From Microvirga sp052115485 (lineage in GTDB: Bacteria; Pseudomonadota; Alphaproteobacteria; Rhizobiales; Beijerinckiaceae), in NCBI RefSeq assembly GCF_052115485.1, contig NZ_JBFRGU010000001.1:248001-312000 (forward strand): 64,000 bases of DNA, given 5' to 3'. Below the pieces are notes generated by a model. It made no database searches. It was not told the DNA's origin and saw nothing but the letters and a program-made list of their open reading frames with translations. This document shows positions 36,085 to 45,000 of this stretch, one piece after another (position 1 is the stretch's first letter; every line of letters starts with the position of its first letter). The position numbers and the translations under genes were made by a program.

Positions 36085-37104
36085 ATGAAGCTTTCTTCCC
36101 TCAAGCAAGGTCGTGACGGCCGTCTCGTCGTCGTCTCAAGGGATCTCACTCGCGCAACGGATGCTTTTTTCATTGTTCCGACCTTGCAGCAAGCCTTGGA
36201 CAATTGGGAATTAGTCGAGCCCAGGCTTCGGGATTTGGCCGAACAGCTCGAACTTGGCTCTGTTCCTTCGTTTCGGTTCCACGAGCATGACTGTGCGTCA
36301 CCCCTGCCCCGCGCCTACCAATGGGCTGACGGCTCGGCCTACGTGAACCACGTCGAACTGGTTCGAAAGGCCCGCGGTGCGGAAATGCCTGACTCATTCT
36401 GGACCGACCCACTGATGTATCAGGGCGGCTCGGATTCTTTCCTCTGCCCTCGCGACCCGATCCTCGCCGTCGATGACGCCCATGGCATCGATTTCGAGGC
36501 CGAAATTGCAGTGATCACCGACGGCGTGCCCCTGTCCGCCTCGCGGGATGAGGCCGCCACGGCAATCCGCCTCATCCTCCTCGTCAACGACGTTTCGTTG
36601 CGCAATCTGATCCCGGCAGAGCTCGCCAAGGGCTTCGGCTTCTTCCAGTCCAAGCCGTCCTCGGCCTTCTCGCCGGTCGCCGTCACACCCGACGAATTAG
36701 GAGAGGCTTGGGATGGCGAAAGGCTGCATCTGCCGCTGTTGTCGAGCCTCAACGGCCATCTCTTCGGCAAGCCCGATGCCGGTGTCGACATGACCTTCGA
36801 CTTTCCGACCCTGATCGCCCACGCAGCGAAGACTCGCCCCCTGGGAGCCGGCACCCTCATCGGATCGGGAACGGTTTCGAACAGAGGCGGTGACGGCGGG
36901 CCGGGCAAACCCGTCATAGAGGGGGGCCTCGGCTATTCCTGCATCGCCGAACAGCGCACCGTCGAGACCATCACGCAAGGCCAGCCTAAAACGCCCTTCC
37001 TGCGTTTCGGCGACACGATCCGCATTGAGATGAAGGACAAGACCGGCCATTCGATCTTCGGCGCCATCGAACAAGAGGTCGCAAATTACCGTATAGGCGC
37101 TTGA
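36085..37104 (+). CDS. fahA: Fumarylacetoacetate hydrolase
   Basis: Hydrolyses fumarylacetoacetate to fumarate and acetoacetate, the last step of the pathway. The 339-residue protein has an N-terminal FAH-N part and a C-terminal domain with the metal-binding acidic residues in GIDFEAEIAVITDGV and the motifs LLVNDVSLRN, GFGFFQSKPSSAFSPVAV and GAGTLIGSGTVSNRG. ATG 36085 (AGGA 8 bases upstream) is preferred; GTG 36079 is possible. Divergent from the TRAP gene. Its stop overlaps the start of a dead VOC gene. Confidence 0.93.
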   Translation: MKLSSLKQGRDGRLVVVSRDLTRATDAFFIVPTLQQALDNWELVEPRLRDLAEQLELGSVPSFRFHEHDCASPLPRAYQWADGSAYVNHVELVRKARGAEMPDSFWTDPLMYQGGSDSFLCPRDPILAVDDAHGIDFEAEIAVITDGVPLSASRDEAATAIRLILLVNDVSLRNLIPAELAKGFGFFQSKPSSAFSPVAVTPDELGEAWDGERLHLPLLSSLNGHLFGKPDAGVDMTFDFPTLIAHAAKTRPLGAGTLIGSGTVSNRGGDGGPGKPVIEGGLGYSCIAEQRTVETITQGQPKTPFLRFGDTIRIEMKDKTGHSIFGAIEQEVANYRIGA

Positions 37105-37250
37105 TGCTCCACATCGACCATGTGCAACTCGCCATCCTGGCGGATGATGCATGTCGACGGTTCTAGGTCGACATGCTGCGGATGACGGAAGTCCCGAAGC
37201 CTCCCATCCTCGCTGCGCGCGGAGGTTGTGGCTGGAGAATAGTCGAATGA
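37104..37250 (+). pseudogene. Truncated VOC (glyoxalase/bleomycin-resistance) family gene
   Basis: The ATG overlaps the fahA stop (TGATG). The frame reads MLHIDHVQLAILADDACRRF, then TAG at 37164-37166, then VDMLRMTEVPKPPILAARGG and a second stop at 37248. Both halves match the start of small VOC-family proteins, where a Tyr normally follows the F; a Tyr codon (TAC or TAT) to TAG change explains the first stop. The remaining 80 or so residues are gone. The gene was probably once coupled to fahA. Confidence 0.7.
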
Positions 37251-37261
37251 GTTTAACGGTG

Positions 37262-37292
37262 GGGCCGCCCCGACTTCCGGGTGGCCCTTTTT
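37262..37292 (+). terminator. Terminator after fahA
   Basis: GGGCCGCCC / GGGTGGCCC (one G-T pair) with an 8-base loop followed by TTTTT. It ends 5 bp before the convergent ABC-F gene stop. Confidence 0.8.
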
Positions 37293-37296
37293 CTAC

Positions 37297-39105
37297 CTAG
37301 GCTTCCAGTTCCTCTTTCAACATTTCAAGCTCGAGCCAGCGCTCTTCCGCGGCGTGGAGGTCTGCCTGCAAAGCGGTCAGCATATCCATCGCCTTCTGGA
37401 ATCGAGCCGGATCGCGAGCATAGAGATCCGGGTCCGCGAGGATCTCCTGAACCTTGACGATCTTGGTCTCCAGTTCACTCATACGATCGGGCAAGGTTTT
37501 CAGATCGTGCTGCTCGTTGAAACTGAGCTTGCGCTTGGACGCCGATGCCACCGGGGCAACCATCACCCTCTCTGCCCTCGGCTTGGCATCCTTCTCGGCG
37601 ATCCGCGCCTGGACGCCCTGTCCACGCTGCGCGACCATGTCCGAATACCCGCCCGCATATTCGATCCAGCGCCCATCTCCTTCGGAGACGAGAACCGATC
37701 CGACGGTGCGATCGAGGAAGTCGCGATCGTGGCTGACCAGAATGACCGTACCGGAATAATCGACGATCATCTCCTGCAGCAGATCGAGTGTTTCAAGATC
37801 GAGATCATTGGTCGGCTCGTCGAGCACGAGAAGGTTCGATGACTGGGCCAAAGCGCGGGCCAGCATCAAACGATTGCGCTCGCCACCGGACAAAACGCCG
37901 ACGGGCGTGCGCGCTTGTTCGGGTGCGAACAAGAAGTCCTTCATATAGCCGATGACGTGCTTGGCCTGCCCGCCGACCATGACCGTGTCGCCGCGACCGC
38001 CTGTGAGAGTTTCGACCACCGTCGCATTCGGGTCGAGTCCGGCGCGGCGCTGATCCAGCGTCACCATCTGGAGGTTGGAGCCGAGCTTGATCGTTCCCTC
38101 ATCAGGAGCAAGAACTCCGGTCAGAAGATTGAGCAGCGTGGTCTTGCCCGCTCCGTTGGGCCCCACGATGCCGATCCGGTCTCCGCGCAGGATGCGCAGG
38201 GAGAGATTGGAAACGATGGGGCGATCCCCGAAAGACTTCGAGACGCCTTCAGCTTCGACGACCAGGGTGCCCGATTGCTCCGCCTCTCCAAGGGTCATCG
38301 TGACAGCACCAACGGCGCGCTTGTGATCCCGGCGCTGCTGACGCATGGCGTGGAGATTGGCGAGGCGGCGCACGTTGCGCTTCCGACGCGCCGTGACGCC
38401 GTAGCGAAGCCAGTCGGCCTCCGCGACGAGCTTCCGATCGAGCTTGTGCTGCTCCATTTCCTCCTGTTCGAGAACGCTGTCCCGCCAAGCTTCGAAATGG
38501 GCAAAGCCTTGTCCCAGCCGCCGTGTCATCCCGCGATCCAGCCAGACAGTTGTCTGCGACAAAGTTTCGAGGAAGCGCCGGTCGTGGCTGATGAGAACGA
38601 GGGCCGAGCGCAGCCCCCTCAACTCTCCTTCCAGCCATTCGATGGCGGGCAGATCGAGATGGTTGGTCGGCTCGTCGAGCAAAAGAATGTCCGGCTCAGG
38701 CGCCATCACATGCGCCAAAGCGGCGCGGCGCGCCTCGCCTCCGGACAATTGGGACGGGATTTCATTCCCGGTCAGCCCAAGCTGCTCCAGGAGGTAACGA
38801 GCCCGATAGGGGTCGTCCCCCGGTCCAAGTCCGGACTCCACATAGGCCAGCGTCGTTGCGAATGCGGTGAAATCCGGCTCCTGCGCCAGATAGCGGATTG
38901 TCGCTCCGGGCTGAATAAAGCGCGTGCCGCGATCGGGATCGATCAATCCCGCGGCGATTTTCAGCAACGTCGACTTACCCGATCCATTGCGACCGACAAG
39001 ACAGGCCCGCTCGCCCGGAGCGATGGAAAGCTCGGCGTCGGTAATGAGCGGCGTGCCGCCGAAGGTCAGGGCGACACTCTGGAGTGTCAAAAGGGGTGGA
39101 GCCAT
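37297..39105 (-). CDS. uup: ABC-F family ATPase (Uup-like)
   Basis: A 602-residue soluble protein with two ABC domains and no membrane segment. Walker A motifs are GRNGSGKSTLLKI near residue 38 and GPNGAGKTTLLNLL near 315; signatures are LSGGEARRAAL and LSGGERNRLML; Walker B regions end in LLLDEPTNHLDLPA and LVLDEPTNDLDLE. A helical C-terminal extension with LPDRMSELETKIVKVQEIL matches the Uup subclass, thought to act on ribosomes or branched DNA. A charged linker (KLDRKLVAEADW) separates the halves. No operon partner is seen. Confidence 0.9.
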   Translation of the reverse strand: MAPPLLTLQSVALTFGGTPLITDAELSIAPGERACLVGRNGSGKSTLLKIAAGLIDPDRGTRFIQPGATIRYLAQEPDFTAFATTLAYVESGLGPGDDPYRARYLLEQLGLTGNEIPSQLSGGEARRAALAHVMAPEPDILLLDEPTNHLDLPAIEWLEGELRGLRSALVLISHDRRFLETLSQTTVWLDRGMTRRLGQGFAHFEAWRDSVLEQEEMEQHKLDRKLVAEADWLRYGVTARRKRNVRRLANLHAMRQQRRDHKRAVGAVTMTLGEAEQSGTLVVEAEGVSKSFGDRPIVSNLSLRILRGDRIGIVGPNGAGKTTLLNLLTGVLAPDEGTIKLGSNLQMVTLDQRRAGLDPNATVVETLTGGRGDTVMVGGQAKHVIGYMKDFLFAPEQARTPVGVLSGGERNRLMLARALAQSSNLLVLDEPTNDLDLETLDLLQEMIVDYSGTVILVSHDRDFLDRTVGSVLVSEGDGRWIEYAGGYSDMVAQRGQGVQARIAEKDAKPRAERVMVAPVASASKRKLSFNEQHDLKTLPDRMSELETKIVKVQEILADPDLYARDPARFQKAMDMLTALQADLHAAEERWLELEMLKEELEA

Positions 39106-39215
39106 TTCCTGTCCGTGACACTTTGGAGCCTCCTGCGCAAGCCCCGAGCTTTTGCCAAAAGAGAGCGAAGACCTATCTCTTATGTCTTGAGAATATTGCC
39201 CAAGGCCCGTTTCCT

Positions 39216-41321
39216 ATGACCCTGACTCGGCGCTTGCTGGTGCTTGCCCTGATCTCGGTCCTGCCCGCGATCGCGATCTGGACCTACACCGAGGTTTCCC
39301 TCCGTCGCGCCCGTGAGGCGGAGGTTAACGATATTGCCTTGCGTCAGGCGCAAATCGCCTCCCTTGACCTCGAACGAATTTTTGAGGGCGTACGCAGCCT
39401 GCTCGTCGCGGTCGAAGAAGTTCCTGCAGTGCTTGAATTCAATACGAAGGAATGCAGCGCCTACCTGCGCAGCCTTCAGGCAGAAGTCTCTTATCTGGAT
39501 GCGCTTGCCGTCATCGACAGTGACGGGCGTAGCCGCTGTGTGGAGGGTGTTCCACTCGATACCAACTTCAAAAACCAGGAGTTCTTCAAGGCAGCGTATG
39601 AAAGCGGGACATTCCAGGTCGGTGAGTATTCCCGGAGTTTCGCGAACGGTGTCACGCGCGCTCCGGCGGTTCTTCCGCTCGCCCTCGCTTTGCGCAACGA
39701 TGACGGAGGTGTGATCGGCGTCGTTGTCGCGGCCCTCGACTTGAGATGGTTGTCACAGCAATTCGGCGGGCGCCCCATGCCGCCAGACAGCACAATCACT
39801 GTTACCGATAGAAAGGGGATTATCCTGGCCCGCCAGCCCAAACCCCAGGAGTTCATTGGAACGCTTTTGGGTGATCCGATGCTGGCATTTGTCGGCGCAA
39901 GCCAACCTGGGGCTTTCGAGGCCGTCGGACGGGATGGCACACGTCGTGTCTACGGCTATATGCCGACCACGGTGGCCCCGGAAGATACGTATGTCAGCGT
40001 CGGCCTGTCCTCCGCGGTCGCTTTCGAATCCATCAACCAAGCCGCAGAGCGTGGCTTCCTTCTGATCGCGATAGCACTCGGACTGGCTCTCTCATTATCG
40101 GGACTGATCGGGCATTTTTTCGTCACGAAGCCGTTTGAGAAGATGATCAAAGCCATCCATGCGTGGCGTCACGGGGACTACGATGCACGTGTCGAATTCC
40201 AGAGAGGTTCGAGCGAGTTCACCCTGTTGGCGAAGGCCTTCAACGATCTGATGAACGACGTCGCGGAGCGGCAGAGAGAGCTTCAAGCCAGCGAGGAGCG
40301 CGCGCGCCTCGCGCTGGAAGCCGGACACATGGGCACATGGTGGTTCGACCACCGCAACAAGACCGGCGGCTGGTCCGCCCAGGCGGCAGCATTGCTTGGC
40401 TTGCCCCTCGACAGAACCTCGACAACCATTCAGGAATGGCAAAAGCTTCTGCACCCGGCCGACGCTGACGCCGCTGTCGCGAAATTTCGCATGGCGATGA
40501 CAAGCAACAATCAATACCAGGATGAATATCGTATTCGAAACGCCAGCGGCGAATACCGCTGGTTCGACTCCCGAGGCCGCACCTTTGTCGATGCGAACAA
40601 TGTGCCCGTCTATTCCCTCGGCGTTTTTCAGGATGTCACTGAGCGTAAGCGCGCAGAAGAGCAACAACATCTGTTGCTCGACGAATTGAACCATCGGGTG
40701 AAGAACACGCTCGCCACTGTGCAGTCCATCGCCAGTCAGACTCTCCGTTCGTCCGGAGATCTGGAACACTTCAGGGGCGCCTTTGAAAGTCGACTGCTCG
40801 CACTTTCCAAGACTCATGACGTGCTGACGAGAAGCGCGTGGCGCGATGCCGATTTACGGGAGATCGCGGACCAGGAACTCGCCCCCTATCGCCGAAAGAA
40901 CGATACGCGCGTTTCGCTGCAGGGCCCCCCCGTGCGCCTCCCAACCCGCATGGCGATCAATTTCGGATTGGTGCTGCACGAATTGGTGACGAACGCGGTG
41001 AAGTATGGAGCCCTCTCTAACGCACAAGGCCGCGTCAGCATCGTATGGTCCGTTGCCCCCGACGCCGAGGGGCGTTCCATGCTCACCGTTCATTGGCAGG
41101 AAACGGAAGGCCCCATTGTCGAGCAACCGAAACGCCATGGCTTCGGCTCCAGGCTCATCCAACGGAGCATCAGGGGCGAGCTAGGTGGACAGGTCAACAT
41201 GCGTTTCCTGCCATCGGGACTCATCTGCGACCTGATCATTCCGGTCGAAGACAAGGTTGTGCCGTGGGACCATCGGAGGGCAACCAATCTCCAATCATCG
41301 GCGGCCGGTCAAGAAAGTTGA
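39216..41321 (+). CDS. HWE-type sensor histidine kinase with extracytoplasmic sensor
   Basis: A 701-residue membrane kinase. A first helix (RRLLVLALISVLPAIAIW) and a second near residue 290 (LLIAIALGLALSLSGLIG) bracket a dCACHE-like periplasmic sensor. A HAMP segment, a PAS domain at about 370-480 (GEYRWFDSRGRTF) and an HWE/HisKA_2 core follow, with the phospho-accepting His in LLLDELNHRVKNTLATVQ and the HELVTNAVKYGALS ATP-binding helix. I chose ATG 39216; the frame is open further upstream without domain content. No response regulator is adjacent. Confidence 0.9.
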   Translation: MTLTRRLLVLALISVLPAIAIWTYTEVSLRRAREAEVNDIALRQAQIASLDLERIFEGVRSLLVAVEEVPAVLEFNTKECSAYLRSLQAEVSYLDALAVIDSDGRSRCVEGVPLDTNFKNQEFFKAAYESGTFQVGEYSRSFANGVTRAPAVLPLALALRNDDGGVIGVVVAALDLRWLSQQFGGRPMPPDSTITVTDRKGIILARQPKPQEFIGTLLGDPMLAFVGASQPGAFEAVGRDGTRRVYGYMPTTVAPEDTYVSVGLSSAVAFESINQAAERGFLLIAIALGLALSLSGLIGHFFVTKPFEKMIKAIHAWRHGDYDARVEFQRGSSEFTLLAKAFNDLMNDVAERQRELQASEERARLALEAGHMGTWWFDHRNKTGGWSAQAAALLGLPLDRTSTTIQEWQKLLHPADADAAVAKFRMAMTSNNQYQDEYRIRNASGEYRWFDSRGRTFVDANNVPVYSLGVFQDVTERKRAEEQQHLLLDELNHRVKNTLATVQSIASQTLRSSGDLEHFRGAFESRLLALSKTHDVLTRSAWRDADLREIADQELAPYRRKNDTRVSLQGPPVRLPTRMAINFGLVLHELVTNAVKYGALSNAQGRVSIVWSVAPDAEGRSMLTVHWQETEGPIVEQPKRHGFGSRLIQRSIRGELGGQVNMRFLPSGLICDLIIPVEDKVVPWDHRRATNLQSSAAGQES

Positions 41322-41374
41322 TCTTGTAGCCCTGACGATGGCTGCTTCGAACCGATCTCACGAAGTAAGCGGGT

Positions 41375-41779
41375 TCAAGAGGCAGGATTTGTCCACTCGG
41401 CCAGAGCGCGCTGAAGGTCCGTCGGATCCATCGCCACTTTCAGGACAGTTCCACCGAAATCAAGAACGAGAACCGGGTTCCCGGCGACAGATTCGATCCG
41501 TGTGCTCAAAGGATTCAGGGGAACGCTCTTGGGATGATTAGGGCCCGCACCGTCCTTGAATTCGACCGGAGGCAGGTCTTTATGGGTTCGTGCGATCTCA
41601 GAGAGCAGATCGGACAAAATAGGTGTCGAGTCGGCTGTCCCGAGCAGCACTTCATATTCAAGTCCGGCTTCGGTTCGTACGCCGAGCGCGAATATCTTGC
41701 CATCCTTCGACACTTCGACGCGCCAGGCCGTCGAGCCAATTCGCTTTACCAATCTCATCCCCTCGATGTGCCATCGCAA
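41375..41779 (-). CDS. Hypothetical protein
   Basis: A 134-residue protein without a recognised domain. It has alternating strands such as STAWRVEVSKDGKIFALGVR and PVLVLDFGGTVLKVAMDP, with no membrane segment or signal peptide. The start could be TTG 41779 or ATG 41758; neither has a strong Shine-Dalgarno. It lies downstream of the RTX gene in the same direction with a 229-bp gap. It could be a small cytoplasmic protein of unknown role. Confidence 0.5.
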   Translation of the reverse strand: MRWHIEGMRLVKRIGSTAWRVEVSKDGKIFALGVRTEAGLEYEVLLGTADSTPILSDLLSEIARTHKDLPPVEFKDGAGPNHPKSVPLNPLSTRIESVAGNPVLVLDFGGTVLKVAMDPTDLQRALAEWTNPAS

Positions 41780-41923
41780 CGCCTTAAAACGATGCGAACC
41801 GAGGAATGCTTAGGAAAATTCCAGCGTCGAAACAAGGAAAACCCCATCGTATCTTCAGACCATGGAGCGGCGACGGGAAAGCGTGGCGGCGTGTGGTGTT
41901 GCGGAAATCTCAACTTTTACCCT

Positions 41924-41955
41924 GTCGCGATCCCGATTCAGATCAAGATCGCGAC
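41924..41955. repeat. Inverted repeat downstream of the RTX gene
   Basis: Perfect 9-bp arms GTCGCGATC / GATCGCGAC with a 14-base loop, without a T-tract. A direct repeat AGCGCTCAAACG occurs twice just beyond (around 41988 and 42004). It may end RTX transcription or protect its mRNA. Confidence 0.5.
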
Positions 41956-42008
41956 GGAATTATCAGGCCTCAGATCGCTCGACCAAGAGCGCTCAAACGC
42001 AAAAGCGC

Positions 42009-45000
42009 TCAAACGATGGTGAAGTCGGCGTAAGAAAGCTGCAGATGCGTGCCGATATACGCAAATTTGATTTGCGCCTTCGATCCGATTCCATCGGGAT
42101 CGTAGTAAAGGACACCCGCCTTCTCATCGTAGATGATCCGATCGTCTGCATCATGGGCTGCGGTGCCTGTCCAGAAAGCCTTCTCGTCAAGAAGACCTTT
42201 TGCTCCGATCTTCTTGAAGATCGCTTTCGACAGGCGGATGGTATCGTCGGCAACGTTGAAGTCCATGATCCGATCGACCTGATCGCGACCAAGCTTGGTG
42301 TCGAAGACGAATGTGTCGCGGCCGGCTCCCCCATAAAGACGGTCGGCCCCCTCTCCGCCGAAGATCACATCGCGGCCGTCACCGCCCTTGATGGTATCGC
42401 GACCCGCTTCTCCGCGCAGAACGTCATTTCCGGAATCGCCCTTGATGCTGTCGTTCCCGGCGCCACCGTAGATGGTGTCAGCGCCTTCGTTCCCGACGAG
42501 ATAATCGTCTCCGCCTCCGCCATAGATGCGGTCGTTCCCCGTCATTCCGTAGAGCCGGTCGCGAGCCTCCGACCCATAAATGGAATCGTTGCCGCCATAG
42601 CCGAGCATGACACCGCCGTGCGAGGCCGCATGAATGACGTTGTTGGAGGAATTGCCGTATCCGTAGGTCGCGTCGCCCGTCAGGATCAGGTTTTCGAAGT
42701 GCTTGGGTAGAACGATATCTGCGGAGCTGTATACCGTGTCGATTCCCTCTCCCGCAGCTTCGACGATGACGTCGCCGGCGGACACGATGTAAACATCATC
42801 TCCCCTGCCGCCCGCCATGGTGTCGACACCCGCGCCACCATCGAGATAATCGTTGCCGTCCTCGCCATACAGAGTGTCGTTCCCCTCACCGCCGAAGAGC
42901 GAGTCGTGGCCGACGCCTCCTGCGACGGTGTCGTTACCGTCGTCGCCGTAGAGAACGTCATTCCCTCCATGAGAACCGATGTAATCGTTTCCGGCGCCGC
43001 CATGGATCGTGTCGTCATCGGCGCCGAGAACAATCCTCTGGTTACCGGAATCAGCCCAAACAACTTGAGAGCCGGCCCCACCGGTGATCGTGACATCGCC
43101 GATGACCGCGACGAAATCGATGTTTTGAAGTTCGAGAGTCGAGCCCGAAGGCAATCCGCGAGCATCGATGACAAGCGCCGTCATCGGCGCACCGGGCGCT
43201 GCCGGATTTCCTGAAATCGCGAGCGGGCCGGAAGACAAGGCCTGAGCGGTCGGTGTGATGGAGAGAACCACCATCGGCGTGTTCGCCGGCAGGCTTTCGA
43301 GAAAATTGGAGCCGCCGTCGATAAGTTCGTTCTGGTTGGTGGAACCCGGTGGTGTGTGCGCTGCGATCTCGCGAATAAGACTTGCAAGCGAGCGATCTGC
43401 GGATTGCGGAGTGATCGAACCGGATGCCTGAAGGCCGACACCCGTGGGGATTTGGGCAAGAATGACAGTCTGCCCATTGGTCGTCACGAGCGGGATATCC
43501 GCAACGTCGGAGTTGCCCGCATCATCCACACGCGTATTCGTGATCACGGGAACGACGATGGTCTGCGAGGTCGAGCCGTCCGGGTTGTTAACGACTGTCG
43601 TGGTGACGGGAACGCCATCAACCTTCGGACCGTTCACCGAAACGTTGAACTGCACGCTCGTGGTTCCGCCGTGACCGTCGGAAACGTTGACCCGGACTGC
43701 CAGCGTGCCTTCATCGGCGAGGGTCGGCGTCCCGGAGAAAGTCCGCGTGAGAGCATCGAAGGCGAGCCAGAGAGGCAGAGGTTGCCCGTTGCCCAACGTC
43801 GCGGTGCAGGACAGCGTGTCCCCATCCGCATCCGCGAAAGTGTTACTGGCAAGTGTGAAGCTCCACGCAGTGTCCGTGGCGAGAGATTGATCGGCAACCG
43901 GCAGATTGACCGACGGCGCATCGTTGACTGACGTGACCCGTGTCGAAATCGTCGCACTCTCGACGTCTCCAGAGCCGTCGTTGATAATGACATTGAAGAC
44001 CGTGTCTTCGCTCGTTCCGGGCGTAATGGCGTTCTGACGCGGCGCAAAGACGAAGTCCCGAACAGCCGTCTCCGCCGCAGCGCCGATATTGGCGGTCGCG
44101 GCGAATGTGCGCGTATAGACGTAGTCGTTTCCAACCTCTGTCCGCGTCCAACCGGCAGTGGTCAGACTTGTGAAGTCTCCCCGATGCGCTCCGTCGACAA
44201 TCCGCACCGTCACCGCCGCCGACTGGGTATCGGGATCTGTGATGGTCAAAGTCGCGAAAGGCGAAACGGTCGCATTGTCGTTACCAGCCTGCAATACGAC
44301 CTCGCCGCCGATAGTCGTGACAGTGTTGGGCGTGTTGTTGGAAACCGACTCCGATAGCGATGCGAGCCCGTTCCCGGCAGCATCCTTGAAGCTGCTGCTC
44401 CCGTTGCTCGCGTTATATGAGAGTTGAACGACCTGGCCGTCGCGAATGGGAGCGGATAGGGTCAACGTGACGGTCTTCGTCGCATTGTTGACGGCAAACG
44501 ATGAAACCGTCTGCACCACACCGTCGACAGTAACACTGAGGCCGTCGAGAGTTGTGGGCGTGACGCTTTCACTGAACGATAGGGTGATGGACGAGCCGCT
44601 CGCGCTTGCCGAAACCAACGTCGGCGCAGCGGTATCGATCACAAGATTTTTGGAGGCGCCGAGAGATCCAGCTGCCCCTGGAACGGGAAGCGTGAGGACC
44701 GCGTTGTTGCCGGCAGCATCGCGAATGGTGCCACCTGCGAGGGACAAGGCCAACGTGCTCGCGTAGTCCAAATCGGCCGAGGTATCACCCGCTCCAACCG
44801 TGTAATGGAACGTGAGTGTATTCGTGCCGGAGCCGGAAACATAGGCGGCCGACTTGCCCGTGTTCAAAGCCAGCGCCGGAGTACCGGTCACCGTCACAGC
44901 CTCATCGAAGCTGATCGTGATGGCGATGACACTACCTTCCTTGTAGCTGCCATTGGCGGTCGTGGCCGAAACGGCACCGATCTTCGGATCGACCGCGTCG

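Noticed and set aside
42300..43050. Regular repeats in the 3' part of the RTX gene, considered as a CRISPR-like array
   Set aside because: The periodicity is in nonapeptide codons (GGxGxDxLx) within one open frame; there are no constant repeats with unique spacers and no cas genes.
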